Below, piece by piece: positions 24,115-33,372 of a stretch of 64,000 nucleotides of DNA. How positions within the stretch are numbered: position 1 is the stretch's first letter; each line of letters starts with the position of its first letter. The translations under genes and the position numbers were made by a program. The notes under the pieces are model-generated. The model had not been told where the DNA came from. It was given only the letters and a program-made list of their open reading frames with translations, and did no database searches. This stretch comes from Chryseosolibacter sp035628595 (lineage in GTDB: Bacteria; Bacteroidota; Bacteroidia; Cytophagales; Cyclobacteriaceae). Location: assembly GCA_035628595.1 (NCBI GenBank), contig DASPJN010000037.1:11376-75375 (forward strand), given 5' to 3'.

Positions 24115-26541
24115 TTACCTGTAATATACTACACTACATTCCGGATTTTTGTCTTTGAAAACAGAAACTTTTCCTGGTGAAATTTTGGTATTGAAGCACC
24201 TGAGGTGTTGCAATGAGAGATCCTCAACATCCCTGAGACTTCGAACGCCTGTATTTGAGCAATCGAGGAATGTTAATGCTTTTAAATCCGCCAAGGGCTT
24301 CAGCTTTTTTACATTTGTCCCGGAGCAGTTTAGCTTATGAAGGTTTCGCAGATTTCTGAGCGGTTCAAGATCGTCGACGGGCGTATTTGAAATGTCCAGG
24401 TCACGCAGCTCATAGAGTTCTGATAGTGGAGCAATATCGCGAACCGCGCTCCCGTTTACGTGCAACAATTCCATGCTCTGTACTTCTGCCAGTGCCCCGA
24501 GCGTTGTAACAGCAGTTCCCTGTAATGTCAATTCTTTCAAACGCAGAAATGGGCTTAGCGCCGACAGATCATCAACCGGAATATCCTTTATTGTGACCGC
24601 TTCCATCATGATCAGGCGATGAAAATTTTGGCGGGTCGGCTTCGTATTGACATTGATCTGTTCCTGCAAAGCAAGGCGCCAGGCATCTGTCAGCCCATGC
24701 CACCATTCTTCCAGTACGGTCGTCTTGTAAACAACCAGCACATCCGGATTGACTTCTAAAAGTCTCTTTACTTCATCATCGGTGACCCTGGATCCATCAG
24801 CGTAAATTCGTTTCAAAGATTTAATTGCCGACAATGTATCAATGCGGGCAATTTGCGTCTCGTCCGCCATTAGCGATTGTAAATTGCGATGGTTCGCGAA
24901 TACGCTGATGTCATTCACCTCAGTGTGGGAAATATCCACCCTTCTCAGCTGATCCAGCGTTCTCAATGGCTCGAGGTCTCTGACTCCTGTATGGTGTGCA
25001 ATGACGACCTGTAGTTTCAACAACCGGGCAAGCGGTTGCAAACTCTTAATGGAAGTGTAGTTTGCAAAATTTACAGAATCGAGGTTCGTTATTCGCGCCA
25101 GCTCTTCTTTCGTCGGATTCATACTTATCCTCGCCGTGCGGCTCAGCACATCCTTCCATACGTTGGGAATGTCGCTCCACCAACCCCGTAAATCTTCCGA
25201 ATCGAATATGACAAGGACATTGGGTCGTTTATTCGTAAACGCATCGGCGATATTCTGATTGATTCCGGTATTATCACAATAAATTCTTTGCAGTTTTTGA
25301 AGATCGACTAAAGCGACGAGATTTTTCAATTGTGTGTGATTCATTTGCAGAATACGCAACGCAGTGAGCTTCGCCAATCCGTCGATGGATTCAACCGGGA
25401 GGCTGTCCATGTTCAGTACCTCGAGTTTCTTCAATTGTTGTATTCCGGCAAGTGTGTCTACGTTAGTATGCGAAATATCCAGCGTATGCAGGTACGAAAG
25501 CGAATCTAGAACATCTAGGTCATTGATCGAAGTCCTGCTGATATTGAGCGTCTTCAAAGTTTCGATTTTCTTTAAAGGAGAAAAATCAATCACTTTAGTT
25601 TTGCTGAGATCAAGCGACTTTAAATTAATTAATCTGCCAAGTATTGTGAGTGAGTCAACAGGCGTGTTGGACAGATTCAGTCGTTCAAGACTGAGGCAGT
25701 ATCGAAGCGGTGTAAGATCGGTAGTAGCTGTATGCGAAACGTTGAGATTTACCAGGTTTGTAAGGTTGCGCAGCGGACTTAAATCCGACACAGCCGTATG
25801 CGCAATATTGAGCCGCCGCAAGTCAAGCAGTTGTGATAATGGCTCAATGTTTTGGATAAATTGATTACCCGACAGATCGAGCGTATCGATCGACGTCATC
25901 TCACGAATATCATGCAGGCTTACGCTATCGCTGATATCAAGGTGATTACGAAAAATGGATTGCCATTCATACGAAAGACTACGCCACCACGCTGTAAGGG
26001 CTTCCTTCTCGTTAAACTCATTGGTATAAATACTGACGATTTTCAAATCCTGGCTGCTGTTGTCGTAATTGATCTCAATAAATCGAGGTTGAGTATTGTT
26101 TACCTTCTTGCCATCTAGGGTCGTTCCTGTAAGATTTCGGTTAAGGCTTACCCGATATACGATTCGCTCATCACTCGAACCGCGCGTTTCAATGTCCTCA
26201 ATATTAAATTCAAACTGTACATCCTTAAAAAAGAAGTCGACATCTTTCAGGTACGCCTGAACATCCTTATTAGTTATAACTTTTCGATTTTCATCCAGAT
26301 CATCTTCCACCTGAACTTTCGGATCGCGGAAAATTTTCGCGTAACTCTCCATGACAAGCACATCTTTATCGCGATTCGAAGTTTCCACGTCGCCCAATGT
26401 ATTTAGCATGTATTCGAAAAATGCCACCATGCTTCGTACTTCTTTTTCGTGGCGAACGGGATCTCGTTTCTCTTTCTTCTGACCAAAGGAAACGAAACAA
26501 GTCAGGGTTAGGATCAACACGAAGAAACCGCTATTTCTCAT
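24115..26541 (-). CDS. exported leucine-rich-repeat protein with three similar blocks
   Basis: The 808-residue protein has a signal peptide (FVLILTLTCFVSFGQ) and an N-terminal domain to about residue 180. Three blocks of leucine-rich repeats follow. Each block begins with a helical cap WW-x6-W (residues 185-193, 454-462, 613-621) followed by repeats of the form L..LDIS.T.V.DLSPL, about 22 residues each, as in internalins. Blocks end with a segment such as NPDVLVVY. LRRs normally bind other proteins, so a surface adhesion or receptor role is plausible. It is the last gene of a four-gene coupled operon, overlapping the preceding gene by 11 bases. No T9SS sorting signal is evident at its end. 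Confidence 0.85.
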   Translation of the reverse strand: MRNSGFFVLILTLTCFVSFGQKKEKRDPVRHEKEVRSMVAFFEYMLNTLGDVETSNRDKDVLVMESYAKIFRDPKVQVEDDLDENRKVITNKDVQAYLKDVDFFFKDVQFEFNIEDIETRGSSDERIVYRVSLNRNLTGTTLDGKKVNNTQPRFIEINYDNSSQDLKIVSIYTNEFNEKEALTAWWRSLSYEWQSIFRNHLDISDSVSLHDIREMTSIDTLDLSGNQFIQNIEPLSQLLDLRRLNIAHTAVSDLSPLRNLTNLVNLNVSHTATTDLTPLRYCLSLERLNLSNTPVDSLTILGRLINLKSLDLSKTKVIDFSPLKKIETLKTLNISRTSINDLDVLDSLSYLHTLDISHTNVDTLAGIQQLKKLEVLNMDSLPVESIDGLAKLTALRILQMNHTQLKNLVALVDLQKLQRIYCDNTGINQNIADAFTNKRPNVLVIFDSEDLRGWWSDIPNVWKDVLSRTARISMNPTKEELARITNLDSVNFANYTSIKSLQPLARLLKLQVVIAHHTGVRDLEPLRTLDQLRRVDISHTEVNDISVFANHRNLQSLMADETQIARIDTLSAIKSLKRIYADGSRVTDDEVKRLLEVNPDVLVVYKTTVLEEWWHGLTDAWRLALQEQINVNTKPTRQNFHRLIMMEAVTIKDIPVDDLSALSPFLRLKELTLQGTAVTTLGALAEVQSMELLHVNGSAVRDIAPLSELYELRDLDISNTPVDDLEPLRNLRNLHKLNCSGTNVKKLKPLADLKALTFLDCSNTGVRSLRDVEDLSLQHLRCFNTKISPGKVSVFKDKNPECSVVYYR

Positions 26542-27388
26542 AATACAAATGTTTGCGCAGCGCCGCTTTATCAGCTTCGCTATCCACCTTTACAAGATTT
26601 GAAATAAGCCAACCCGTATTAAGGCCTTCGCGATTAAAATCAGATAACTCGAAATACCACCCGTCTATCTGGAAGAAATGAAATTTTACACCATCCACAC
26701 TGCGGAACTTCAGATTTCCGCGTTGCACTTCGTAAAGAAAAACCGATAAATGATCCGGACGAAAGCGCTTGACGGCAAGCTGGCTCACGCTATCCTGGTA
26801 GCTGAACGCCTTGCGCATGTTCATAAATGCAAGCTCGTGACTCAACGGATGCAAAAACTGACCGACCTTGGTCGTGTCACGTCGAAAATACGATTCAAAC
26901 ATATCTGCATACACCCGACTGATTACCCAACGACTTCCCCGCAGATGTTTTTCGATCTCCATGAAAAGTGTAATCGTATGATCTCTACCATTCATTGTGA
27001 ACACCGCATTGACTTCTGAGAACCATTGCCCGCCGTGAAAGTTGAGAACAATATCCTTGTCGGTTATGTGCCTGATGAACTCAGACGCAAGGTCGCGGTT
27101 GATCGACGTGTTGGCCGCATCGAACAACATGCCGAGATACTGGCGTCGAAGCTTTGCACTCCGATATTGCCTGTCCTGCGGATAGTATCTTTTTCCCTTT
27201 TCGTCTTCTTCACCATTAAACCTTCGAAAGAATTGATTAAGCTGTTTGGTCTCCGCATATAATTCAGTTTCATCTTCGCTGTCGCGTATCTGTGAATAAC
27301 CGACAGATGAAAGGAATAAAAATGCATTGAGCGTCATGAAGAAAATCAGACGCTCAATGCCACATGCCCTGGGGTTTGCCTGTTTCAT
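26531..27388 (-). CDS. exported protein of unknown function, LRR operon
   Basis: The 285-residue protein has a charged start and then a hydrophobic signal segment (LIFFMTLNAFLFLSSVGYSQ). The mature part begins with an acidic helix (DSEDETELYAETKQLNQFFR) and then mixes helices and strands rich in Phe, Tyr and Arg. I recognise no named family. The layout (a helical start, then strands with SEFIRHITDKDIVLNFHGGQ) recalls the N-terminal domain of the LRR protein. Its ATG overlaps the stop of the gene before it (ATGA), showing translational coupling. Confidence 0.7.
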   Translation of the reverse strand: MKQANPRACGIERLIFFMTLNAFLFLSSVGYSQIRDSEDETELYAETKQLNQFFRRFNGEEDEKGKRYYPQDRQYRSAKLRRQYLGMLFDAANTSINRDLASEFIRHITDKDIVLNFHGGQWFSEVNAVFTMNGRDHTITLFMEIEKHLRGSRWVISRVYADMFESYFRRDTTKVGQFLHPLSHELAFMNMRKAFSYQDSVSQLAVKRFRPDHLSVFLYEVQRGNLKFRSVDGVKFHFFQIDGWYFELSDFNREGLNTGWLISNLVKVDSEADKAALRKHLYYEK

Positions 27389-27963
27389 TTACGTGTTTCC
27401 GTCACTTTGATATCGCCAAGCATAACGTCCCAGAATTCAATAGTCCGTCCTGCGATCTGTGTTTTTTTGCGTTCAACATAAATAGTGATGTCCTTCTTTG
27501 TCGTGTCTTTATAGCGCAGTCCATCATCTGACTCTCCTTCGAACCGCTGATAGATCGTTACTACACCCACATACCGGCCATCAGGTTGTTGCTCGAGATC
27601 ACTGATATAATGAATGTCGTACCATGAGATTGTTACCCGGTCATAGTTGAGTGCCATAAGTCTTTCGAAATACTTGCGCACTTTATAATACTCCACTGTA
27701 TTGTCAGTCAAGGATGAAACACCCATCTCGCTGTCGGGTGCGAATAACTCTTCGGCGCGATCCATTACACGGGTTGATTCCGAATAGGGTGTCTGTTTGT
27801 TACCGATAATGCTGATGTACTTGCTCAGGTCACGCACTTTCTCAAGCGCAAGCGAGTCAATGGCTTGTTTCCGCTGCGGACTGATTTCTGCTGGTTGGGC
27901 GATTGCAGCGCCACCTATGAACGCCGTGATTATGAAGGCACAGATATATTTGTATTGAGTCAT
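27385..27963 (-). CDS. exported protein of unknown function, LRR operon
   Basis: The 192-residue protein has a signal peptide (ICAFIITAFIGGAAIAQ). The mature part has a helical start (QRKQAIDSLALEKVRDLSKY) and then a strand-rich domain with YVGVVTIYQRFEGE and KDITIYVERK. It may be NTF2/SnoaL-like in overall order, but this is only a pattern impression. It starts 12 bases after the upstream lipoprotein gene and overlaps the next gene by four bases, so all four genes should make one transcript. Confidence 0.7.
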   Translation of the reverse strand: MTQYKYICAFIITAFIGGAAIAQPAEISPQRKQAIDSLALEKVRDLSKYISIIGNKQTPYSESTRVMDRAEELFAPDSEMGVSSLTDNTVEYYKVRKYFERLMALNYDRVTISWYDIHYISDLEQQPDGRYVGVVTIYQRFEGESDDGLRYKDTTKKDITIYVERKKTQIAGRTIEFWDVMLGDIKVTETRK

Positions 27964-27975
27964 ATTGCTTAAGTT

Positions 27976-28494
27976 TTACTGCTTTTTCAATTCGAGTTCA
28001 GTGATTTTTCCAGATGCATCAGTCTTGATGTCACTTATCTTGTTCATGCTCTTTTTCGTATCCTTCAAATAGTTGAGGTATTCGCGGATCGTCGTCGGTT
28101 TATCATAATCCTTCTGGCCCCCTTCTTCGCTTATGACGATTAGTACAGGTGTCTCAGGTGATGCAAACATGGCCATCGCTTCATTGATGCTGCTATTGGC
28201 GGCACTCACGTTGGATGAGTTTGCGATATTATTAAAATAGAGATCGAGCCGCTCGGTGGTTGGTGTTGCTTTATTTGCCTCGGCCTCACGTCGCGCACGC
28301 TCCTCTTCTTCCTGTCGTTTTTTCTCCTCAGCCTCCCGCTGGGCGGCAGCCTCTTGTTCCATGCGCGCCTTTTCCGCGGCGGCCTGCGCTTCCATGGCTT
28401 TCTTCTTGCTCTTACAACCGGCTCCTCCAATCAAGAGCATGGTTATAAGCGCCATCATGACTAGTCTGGACGAATTTCGGATTATGTGTATCAT
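27976..28494 (-). CDS. coiled-coil lipoprotein, first gene of LRR operon
   Basis: The 172-residue protein has a lipobox GGAGC (C27). Residues 28-75 are a highly charged Ala/Glu/Lys/Arg stretch (KKAMEAQAAAEKARMEQEAA and EEKKRQEEEERARREAEANK) that should form a long helix or coiled coil. A small C-terminal domain follows (TERLDLYFNNIANSSNVSAA, then TPVLIVISEEGGQKDYDKPT). It probably projects from the membrane. It heads the four-gene operon, and the coupled order suggests that the four products work as a complex. Confidence 0.75.
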   Translation of the reverse strand: MIHIIRNSSRLVMMALITMLLIGGAGCKSKKKAMEAQAAAEKARMEQEAAAQREAEEKKRQEEEERARREAEANKATPTTERLDLYFNNIANSSNVSAANSSINEAMAMFASPETPVLIVISEEGGQKDYDKPTTIREYLNYLKDTKKSMNKISDIKTDASGKITELELKKQ

Positions 28495-28729
28495 TTTGTG
28501 GATGTTAAGTTCTTATAAGAAGATAAGCTGCAAAATAATTATGCCCGCTTCCTTGTCTATTGTCGCAGCATGCCCATTTTAACTACATGCCGGCACGATT
28601 GCAGCGACTGTCATGCCAGTTTCTTCAGAAATTCCTTTTTTAATGGATTTTTAATTTACGTTTCCGTGACTTAAGATATACGCGATTAATATCTCAGCGA
28701 AAGACGTAAATTTGAAGCCACCTTCATTT

Positions 28730-29122
28730 ATGAATTTAATCTCTGTCCGCGTTGCGTCTCTCAGCTTATCGTCTATTTTGGGGTTAACGATCATTTTTCA
28801 TGTTCTTGTTCTCATAGGAACTGTCCCTTATGAAGTTGTGTGGGGCGGGCGATTGACCACAAGAAGAGAGATGTTCGTGTTTGAAACTGTTTCAATCCTC
28901 CTTAATGTGATGATGTTAACCGCAGTTCTGAATCATCAGCGTCTGATTTTCCCAGGTTACGTCAAGATCGGAAGAGTAGTCATGTGGATTATGTTTGTTC
29001 TTTTTACAGCCAATACAATCGGAAATCTGTTCTCCTTGAATGAATTAGAGTCGATTATCTTCACACCCATCACGTTGGTACTCGCACTGCAAACGCTACG
29101 ACTTGCGCTACACCGGGCATAA
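28730..29122 (+). CDS. four-helix membrane protein, unknown function
   Basis: The protein has 130 residues from the ATG at 28730; a TTG at 28712 would add six. There are about four transmembrane helices (LGLTIIFHVLVLIGTV, ETVSILLNVMMLTAVL, MWIMFVLFTANTIGN, FTPITLVLALQTLRL). I recognise no family. It is followed after 23 bases by another small membrane-protein gene, which is probably co-transcribed. Confidence 0.7.
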   Translation: MNLISVRVASLSLSSILGLTIIFHVLVLIGTVPYEVVWGGRLTTRREMFVFETVSILLNVMMLTAVLNHQRLIFPGYVKIGRVVMWIMFVLFTANTIGNLFSLNELESIIFTPITLVLALQTLRLALHRA

Positions 29123-29145
29123 CAGCTGCCACCGAGTGAAAACGA

Positions 29146-29562
29146 ATGACAAGAAATAACAGCGTCACGGTTCGTATTCAGATTGGAGTCAACAACCTGA
29201 TCGTAATAGCTTCTCTTTATATTTTTATTGAAACGCTTGTCCGTCTCTACAAGAGGCCGCCGGGTATGGAATCTTCGCATTACATACATGCCTTGTATGC
29301 CATTGCGCTTATTGTCAGCGGAGCGCTCATGATCCGTGAACTCGGTTTGAAGAAAAGGGGGCATGTAAGGGGCCGCTCAGTCAGAGGCGTATTCTCAATA
29401 TTGAACATTACGCTCGGCATTTTTCTGATCACGATCGGGTCGGAAGACATCATGACCACACTTGTTCCGGAAAGACGAATGATCATTTTCCTGATTGCCG
29501 GCGCCATACACATTCCCTATGGGATCTGGATATCGCCAGCGAATACACGAGCAAATCGCTAA
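29146..29562 (+). CDS. membrane protein, unknown function
   Basis: The 138-residue protein has about four hydrophobic helices (NNLIVIASLYIFIETLVRL, IHALYAIALIVSGALMI, VFSILNITLGIFLITIG, MIIFLIAGAIHIPYGIW) with a basic loop in the middle (KKRGHVRGRSVRG). I recognise no family. The positively charged loop is expected on the cytoplasmic side. It pairs with the preceding membrane protein. Confidence 0.7.
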   Translation: MTRNNSVTVRIQIGVNNLIVIASLYIFIETLVRLYKRPPGMESSHYIHALYAIALIVSGALMIRELGLKKRGHVRGRSVRGVFSILNITLGIFLITIGSEDIMTTLVPERRMIIFLIAGAIHIPYGIWISPANTRANR

Positions 29563-29612
29563 CGCGCCAGTAAACGGTATCATTTTTTTCGCTGCTGCGG
29601 AAAAAACTACTT

Positions 29613-30398
29613 ATGCATAGCTCATCTTCATTTCCAATGGTCAGGTCCTTCGTGATTGTTCTTGGTATTATGCTCATCAGCTGCGGTGAAGATGAAATTA
29701 CGCCAATCAATCACGATGGTGAAACATCCTCAGACGCGATCTCCGATGAAAATGGCAGGAGAAAGTTAAAAGAGTTGCTTTCCTCCTTCTGGTATAATGA
29801 CCGGATCTATGACTTCAGCTATGACGAAGCGGGCCGCATTGAAAACATTACTGCTACTGAAAATGGGACGATTCTCTACACCTATGTTCCGCATTATAAT
29901 GGAGACCAGCTGATTTCGTCAGACCTGGTTGAAGGCGGGATGGTGATGTCGTCGAACACGCATTTTTTATTTGACAAAAAAGGGAATATCATTTCTTATG
30001 ATTACTTATCCTATTTTTTTCCGGAATATCCGGACGGTATTGCTTTCCCTTACTCACTTGCTTACGATAAAAAAGGGAACATCTCCCGTATGACTGATAA
30101 CAGTATATTGTTATACGACAATAAAAGGAACGCTATTCAATGGGGCGACCGTCAGTTTACTTTCGACACGAAAAAATTGAATCCATTCTACGTCTACGAT
30201 AACCTTTGGTTGGTGTTTGTTGAGGAGCCGTTTTACGCAGAACTCATGTTGAATCCGAATATCATGACTTCACAAACATTTCCGAACGGCGTGATAACTA
30301 TTTATGAAAACGTGTACGATAACGACGGGCGGCTGATCACGCGTATTTCGAAAGTAAACGGCAGCGTGATCGAAACAATGCAGTTCACTTACAAATAA
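29613..30398 (+). CDS. lipoprotein with RHS/YD-like repeats
   Basis: The 261-residue protein has a lipobox LISC (C24) and an acidic tail of EDE after it; an ATG at 29637 could give a shorter signal peptide. The mature protein has four YD-type repeats: YDEAGRIENI, FDKKGNIISYD, YDKKGNISRM and YDNDGRLITRI. These resemble DUF4595/RHS-like beta repeats of Bacteroidetes lipoproteins. Such proteins are usually cell-surface and of unknown role. It ends 93 bases before the YhcH gene. Confidence 0.75.
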   Translation: MHSSSSFPMVRSFVIVLGIMLISCGEDEITPINHDGETSSDAISDENGRRKLKELLSSFWYNDRIYDFSYDEAGRIENITATENGTILYTYVPHYNGDQLISSDLVEGGMVMSSNTHFLFDKKGNIISYDYLSYFFPEYPDGIAFPYSLAYDKKGNISRMTDNSILLYDNKRNAIQWGDRQFTFDTKKLNPFYVYDNLWLVFVEEPFYAELMLNPNIMTSQTFPNGVITIYENVYDNDGRLITRISKVNGSVIETMQFTYK

Positions 30399-30491
30399 GA
30401 TCCTGGTTCCCTCGTTCCGCGGTACAGATACTTGCTTTGCCTCTTTTGGGACTTCCGATTGATTTTCCAATTTTTGCCGAAAATCAACAGT

Positions 30492-30944
30492 ATGATTCTT
30501 GACAGTCTCCAGTATCATGAACGTTACAACATCTTACATGGCGGCTTTGCAAGAGCCTTTGCATATCTGAAATCGACTGACTTTACAGCGCTCGCTCCCG
30601 GCAAATATGAAATTGATGGCGAAAATGTCTTCATGATCTATATGGAATATGAGACCAAAGAAGTATCAAGCTGCAAGATGGAGAGCCACAGGAAGTACAT
30701 CGACATTCAGTATCTGGTTGATGGAACCGAAAACATTGGCGTTTCAATCCTAAAAAATCAGCAACCGACTGAAAGCTATGATGATGCAAGGGACGTTGCT
30801 TTTTACGCCGATCCTTTTCAGACGCTTATTAAATTAGCCGCCGGCGACTTTGCTATCTTCTATCCACACGACTTGCACCAGCCTTGTATGAAAGATGGAG
30901 AAATCAAGACCGTACGAAAAGCCGTATTCAAAATTGCAGTTTAG
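30492..30944 (+). CDS. YhcH/YjgK/YiaL (DUF386, TabA-like) protein
   Basis: The protein has 150 residues from the ATG at 30492, which begins MILDSLQYHERY; a longer upstream frame is not family-like. The single cupin-like domain has the conserved ESHRKYIDIQYLVDG and IFYPHDLHQPCM motifs, whose His and Glu residues can bind metal. Relatives include TabA and proteins tied to sialic-acid or sugar metabolism, and some affect biofilm. The precise reaction is unknown. Two hairpins follow it. Confidence 0.88.
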   Translation: MILDSLQYHERYNILHGGFARAFAYLKSTDFTALAPGKYEIDGENVFMIYMEYETKEVSSCKMESHRKYIDIQYLVDGTENIGVSILKNQQPTESYDDARDVAFYADPFQTLIKLAAGDFAIFYPHDLHQPCMKDGEIKTVRKAVFKIAV

Positions 30945-30980
30945 CAGCCGGGTTTGTTGTCGCAATATTCCCACGACAAT

Positions 30981-31014
30981 AAAAAAGAGGATACGCGGTG
31001 AGCATATCCTCTTT
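30981..31014 (+). terminator. first of two tandem hairpin terminators
   Basis: AAAGAGGATA and TATCCTCTTT form a perfect ten-pair stem with an 11-base loop. It lies about 40 bases after the YhcH stop. Confidence 0.7.
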
Positions 31015-31030
31015 CAACCCCTCTATTCAA

Positions 31031-31063
31031 CAGATAAAGGATAATGGCTAATCCTTTTTTCTG
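31031..31063 (+). terminator. second tandem hairpin terminator
   Basis: AAAGGAT, eight-base loop, ATCCTTTTTT, with outer CAGA/TCTG pairing. It follows the first hairpin by 16 bases. Two in a row may ensure full stop or mark the end of a small RNA. Confidence 0.6.
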
Positions 31064-32410
31064 TATTACCTAACCCCTCGGGTATATGTAATAAAATTCT
31101 TGTGCCACAAGCCTTTATGTTCATTGACGGTTGATCACATCGACCTTTGGTATTGGAGTCTCGAAAACGTTACGTATCAACGGAAGAAGTCTGAGGACTG
31201 TCGTTCGAAAGGAGTAATCAGAGACTTTGCAATTGAGGGGATTCCGCAGAGGAAGAAAGCTTTTCATTAGAATAGCTAGTCGCAGAATGACCTTCACTGC
31301 AGCAGCGTAACCCGTCGCCTGACTGGCGCGTAATGAAAAGGCAGACGCAAATAAAAAACGGTGTCGCGCGATTGTGTACCACGTAAGTGATACCTTCCAT
31401 CGTTGCGCCGCCCCCTGATTGCACACCTTGAAAAAGCGATAATGTTCACAGGAAACTCTTCGAAGGAGGTATCGATTGATTTAAGGGAGTGTTGTTCGAA
31501 CGGATTAGTCCGAGAAGTGAACATGTTATAGTCGTCTGGCTATCGAGAAGATTCGGTAGAGGAAGGTAGCCTTTTCACAGGGAATCTTCAGTCCCGGAAA
31601 TGTCCGAAGCGTAATCTCAATTTCATACGGAAGGCGTGAATCACAACCAAAAAAACCTTCCTTCGGAAAATTTTTTTTAATTTTTTTCAGGGACTGTACA
31701 GAGCATTTTTACTGAGGGAACATATGTTCTTCGCTTCACACAAAAAGGAATATTCTCAATCAAAATTCATATTCATACCGAAAGCTTATCATGAAATTAT
31801 GAAGTCGTTCATTGTGTCGATGAAGTGCTGAATGAGTATCACGCAATGCATCTTAGTCAGAACAAAATCATCGTCTTTGGAACTTCGTCCGAGGAGAAAA
31901 CACTTAAACCTATACTTTAATTGAAATGCGCCAAAGCATTTATAATAGGGATTTCATAAAAAGTCATTTTTTCCACAACGAAGGTTACATCGATTCTGTA
32001 ATGCGCTTCAAGCAGTCGACGGCGCACGCTGCGCTGTGCGTCTTTATTTGTCCTAAGTTGTTAATCATTTTACTGGACGATCATGATGTCTGCAACGCTG
32101 CACACATTCATCATGAACAGGAAAAAGTTCGAACGAACACGCAACTCGCGAAGCATTACGACATCCTTTCCATAGGGAAAAAGGGAGTTCATACATTGAG
32201 AGAAATTCATCGGGCATTAGGATAATTTAAATCAGCCATGTATTTTAGTATCAGTTTTGAAATCCGGAATGATCCATTTCATATCTGATCAACACAACGA
32301 CAAGCAGCGTAAGCTCGAAACGAGCAGTGAACTTCGTCTCACCGAAGGAACCGGAATCTCCAACTTTAATCATGTAACTTTAATTTCTAAACAATAAATC
32401 AGAAAACGCT
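31064..32410. other. long region without a convincing gene
   Basis: About 1.35 kb between the tandem terminators and the SWIB gene. Open frames of about 100 codons exist (31121-31426 minus, 31926-32225 plus) but their products have no signal peptide, membrane pattern or recognisable domain. A 35-codon stretch at about 31800-31920 looks protein-like (KIIVFGTSSEEKTLKPIL) but lacks a start in frame. The region may hold decayed genes, an RNA gene or a long leader; no tRNA or repeat structure is seen. Confidence 0.45.
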
Positions 32411-32824
32411 ATGGCAAAAACAGCGAAGAAGTCTGCTAAAAAAGCAGTAAAGAAGACGGCGAAGAAGGCCGCAAAGAAAGCTCCTAAGAAGGCAGCTAAG
32501 AAGACAGCTAAAAAAGCTGCAAAGAAGGCTGGCAAGAAAGCCGGTAAAAAAGCTGCAAAAAAAAAGTCCGCTAGGAAGCCGAACGCGGCGTTTATGGCCC
32601 CGTTGACGCCTAGCACTCAGCTTGCTGAGGTTGTTGGCTCAAAGGGCATTCCTAGAACGGAGATCATCAAGAAGATCTGGGATTATATCAAGAAGAACGG
32701 TCTTCAAGACAAGAAAAACAGACGTATGATTAATGCTGACGATAAACTGAAGCCAGTTTTCGGTGGCAAAGGTCAAATCAGCATGTTTGAACTCGCGAAG
32801 GTTGTAAACAAACACGTGAAATAA
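32411..32824 (+). CDS. SWIB-domain protein with histone-like N-terminal tail
   Basis: The 137-residue protein has two parts. Residues 1-55 are Lys/Ala repeats (AKKAAKK type), nearly identical in style to the tail of the protein at 20266. Residues 60-137 are a SWIB/MDM2 domain: FMAPLTPSTQLAEVVGSKGI, EIIKKIWDYIKKNGLQDKKN, then FELAKVVNKHV. SWIB domains mediate protein contacts in eukaryotic chromatin and also occur in bacteria such as chlamydiae, sometimes on topoisomerase. It is a probable nucleoid protein. A terminator follows. Confidence 0.88.
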   Translation: MAKTAKKSAKKAVKKTAKKAAKKAPKKAAKKTAKKAAKKAGKKAGKKAAKKKSARKPNAAFMAPLTPSTQLAEVVGSKGIPRTEIIKKIWDYIKKNGLQDKKNRRMINADDKLKPVFGGKGQISMFELAKVVNKHVK

Positions 32825-32844
32825 TCCTGAGATCAGATCTCATG

Positions 32845-32880
32845 AAAAAACCTGGGCGGAAACGTTCAGGTTTTTTATTT
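32845..32880 (+). terminator. terminator after the SWIB gene
   Basis: AAAAAACCTG and CAGGTTTTTT form a ten-pair stem with a 12-base loop, then a T-rich tail. It lies about 20 bases after the stop. Confidence 0.85.
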
Positions 32881-32950
32881 TAAGAGAGCCTGTATAATCT
32901 TCAACTTAAATGTCGGTGATTGTTGGCAATCAAATTTATCGGAACATGGA

Positions 32951-33334
32951 ATGAAATTATTTCGCGTTACGCTGGGCACCCAGGCGGGATATTACCTGAT
33001 CACGGCGCTCTGGCCGATCATCGATATCCAAAGCTTTATGCTGGTGAGTGGATACAAGGAAGATGTGTGGCTTGTGAAAACTGTCGGCGCATTACTCATT
33101 CCCATCTCGCTTACAATGATCGCACACCTTTTAATAAAGACCGACCACCGCCCCGTTTTTATTCTGGCAACATGTTGCTGCATAGCATTCATGTGCATTG
33201 ACTTGTATTACGTACTCACCAATGTAATCCTGAACATTTACCTCGTGGACGCTGCGGTACAGCTCCTATTTCTATTGCTATGGGTTGTTATCATATTCAG
33301 ACATCATCTGAAAAGGGAAAACAAGGATTCATGA
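32951..33334 (+). CDS. four-helix membrane protein, unknown function
   Basis: The 127-residue protein has about four transmembrane helices (AGYYLITALWPIIDI, TVGALLIPISLTMIAHLLI, VFILATCCCIAFMCIDLYYV, AAVQLLFLLLWVVIIF). It has a cluster of three cysteines in the third helix. I recognise no named family. It precedes the MFS exporter gene by 38 bases and may be co-transcribed. Confidence 0.7.
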   Translation: MKLFRVTLGTQAGYYLITALWPIIDIQSFMLVSGYKEDVWLVKTVGALLIPISLTMIAHLLIKTDHRPVFILATCCCIAFMCIDLYYVLTNVILNIYLVDAAVQLLFLLLWVVIIFRHHLKRENKDS

Positions 33335-33372
33335 TCAGTATTTTTTTGTCATTGAGCTATTGAAAAACACCA

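Noticed and set aside
31121..31426. 101-codon minus-strand frame
   Set aside because: No recognisable domain, unusual composition and no supporting signals; treated as non-coding.
31926..32225. 99-codon plus-strand frame before the SWIB gene
   Set aside because: No domain, no signal peptide and an irregular hydrophobic pattern. It has an ATG but nothing else supports it.
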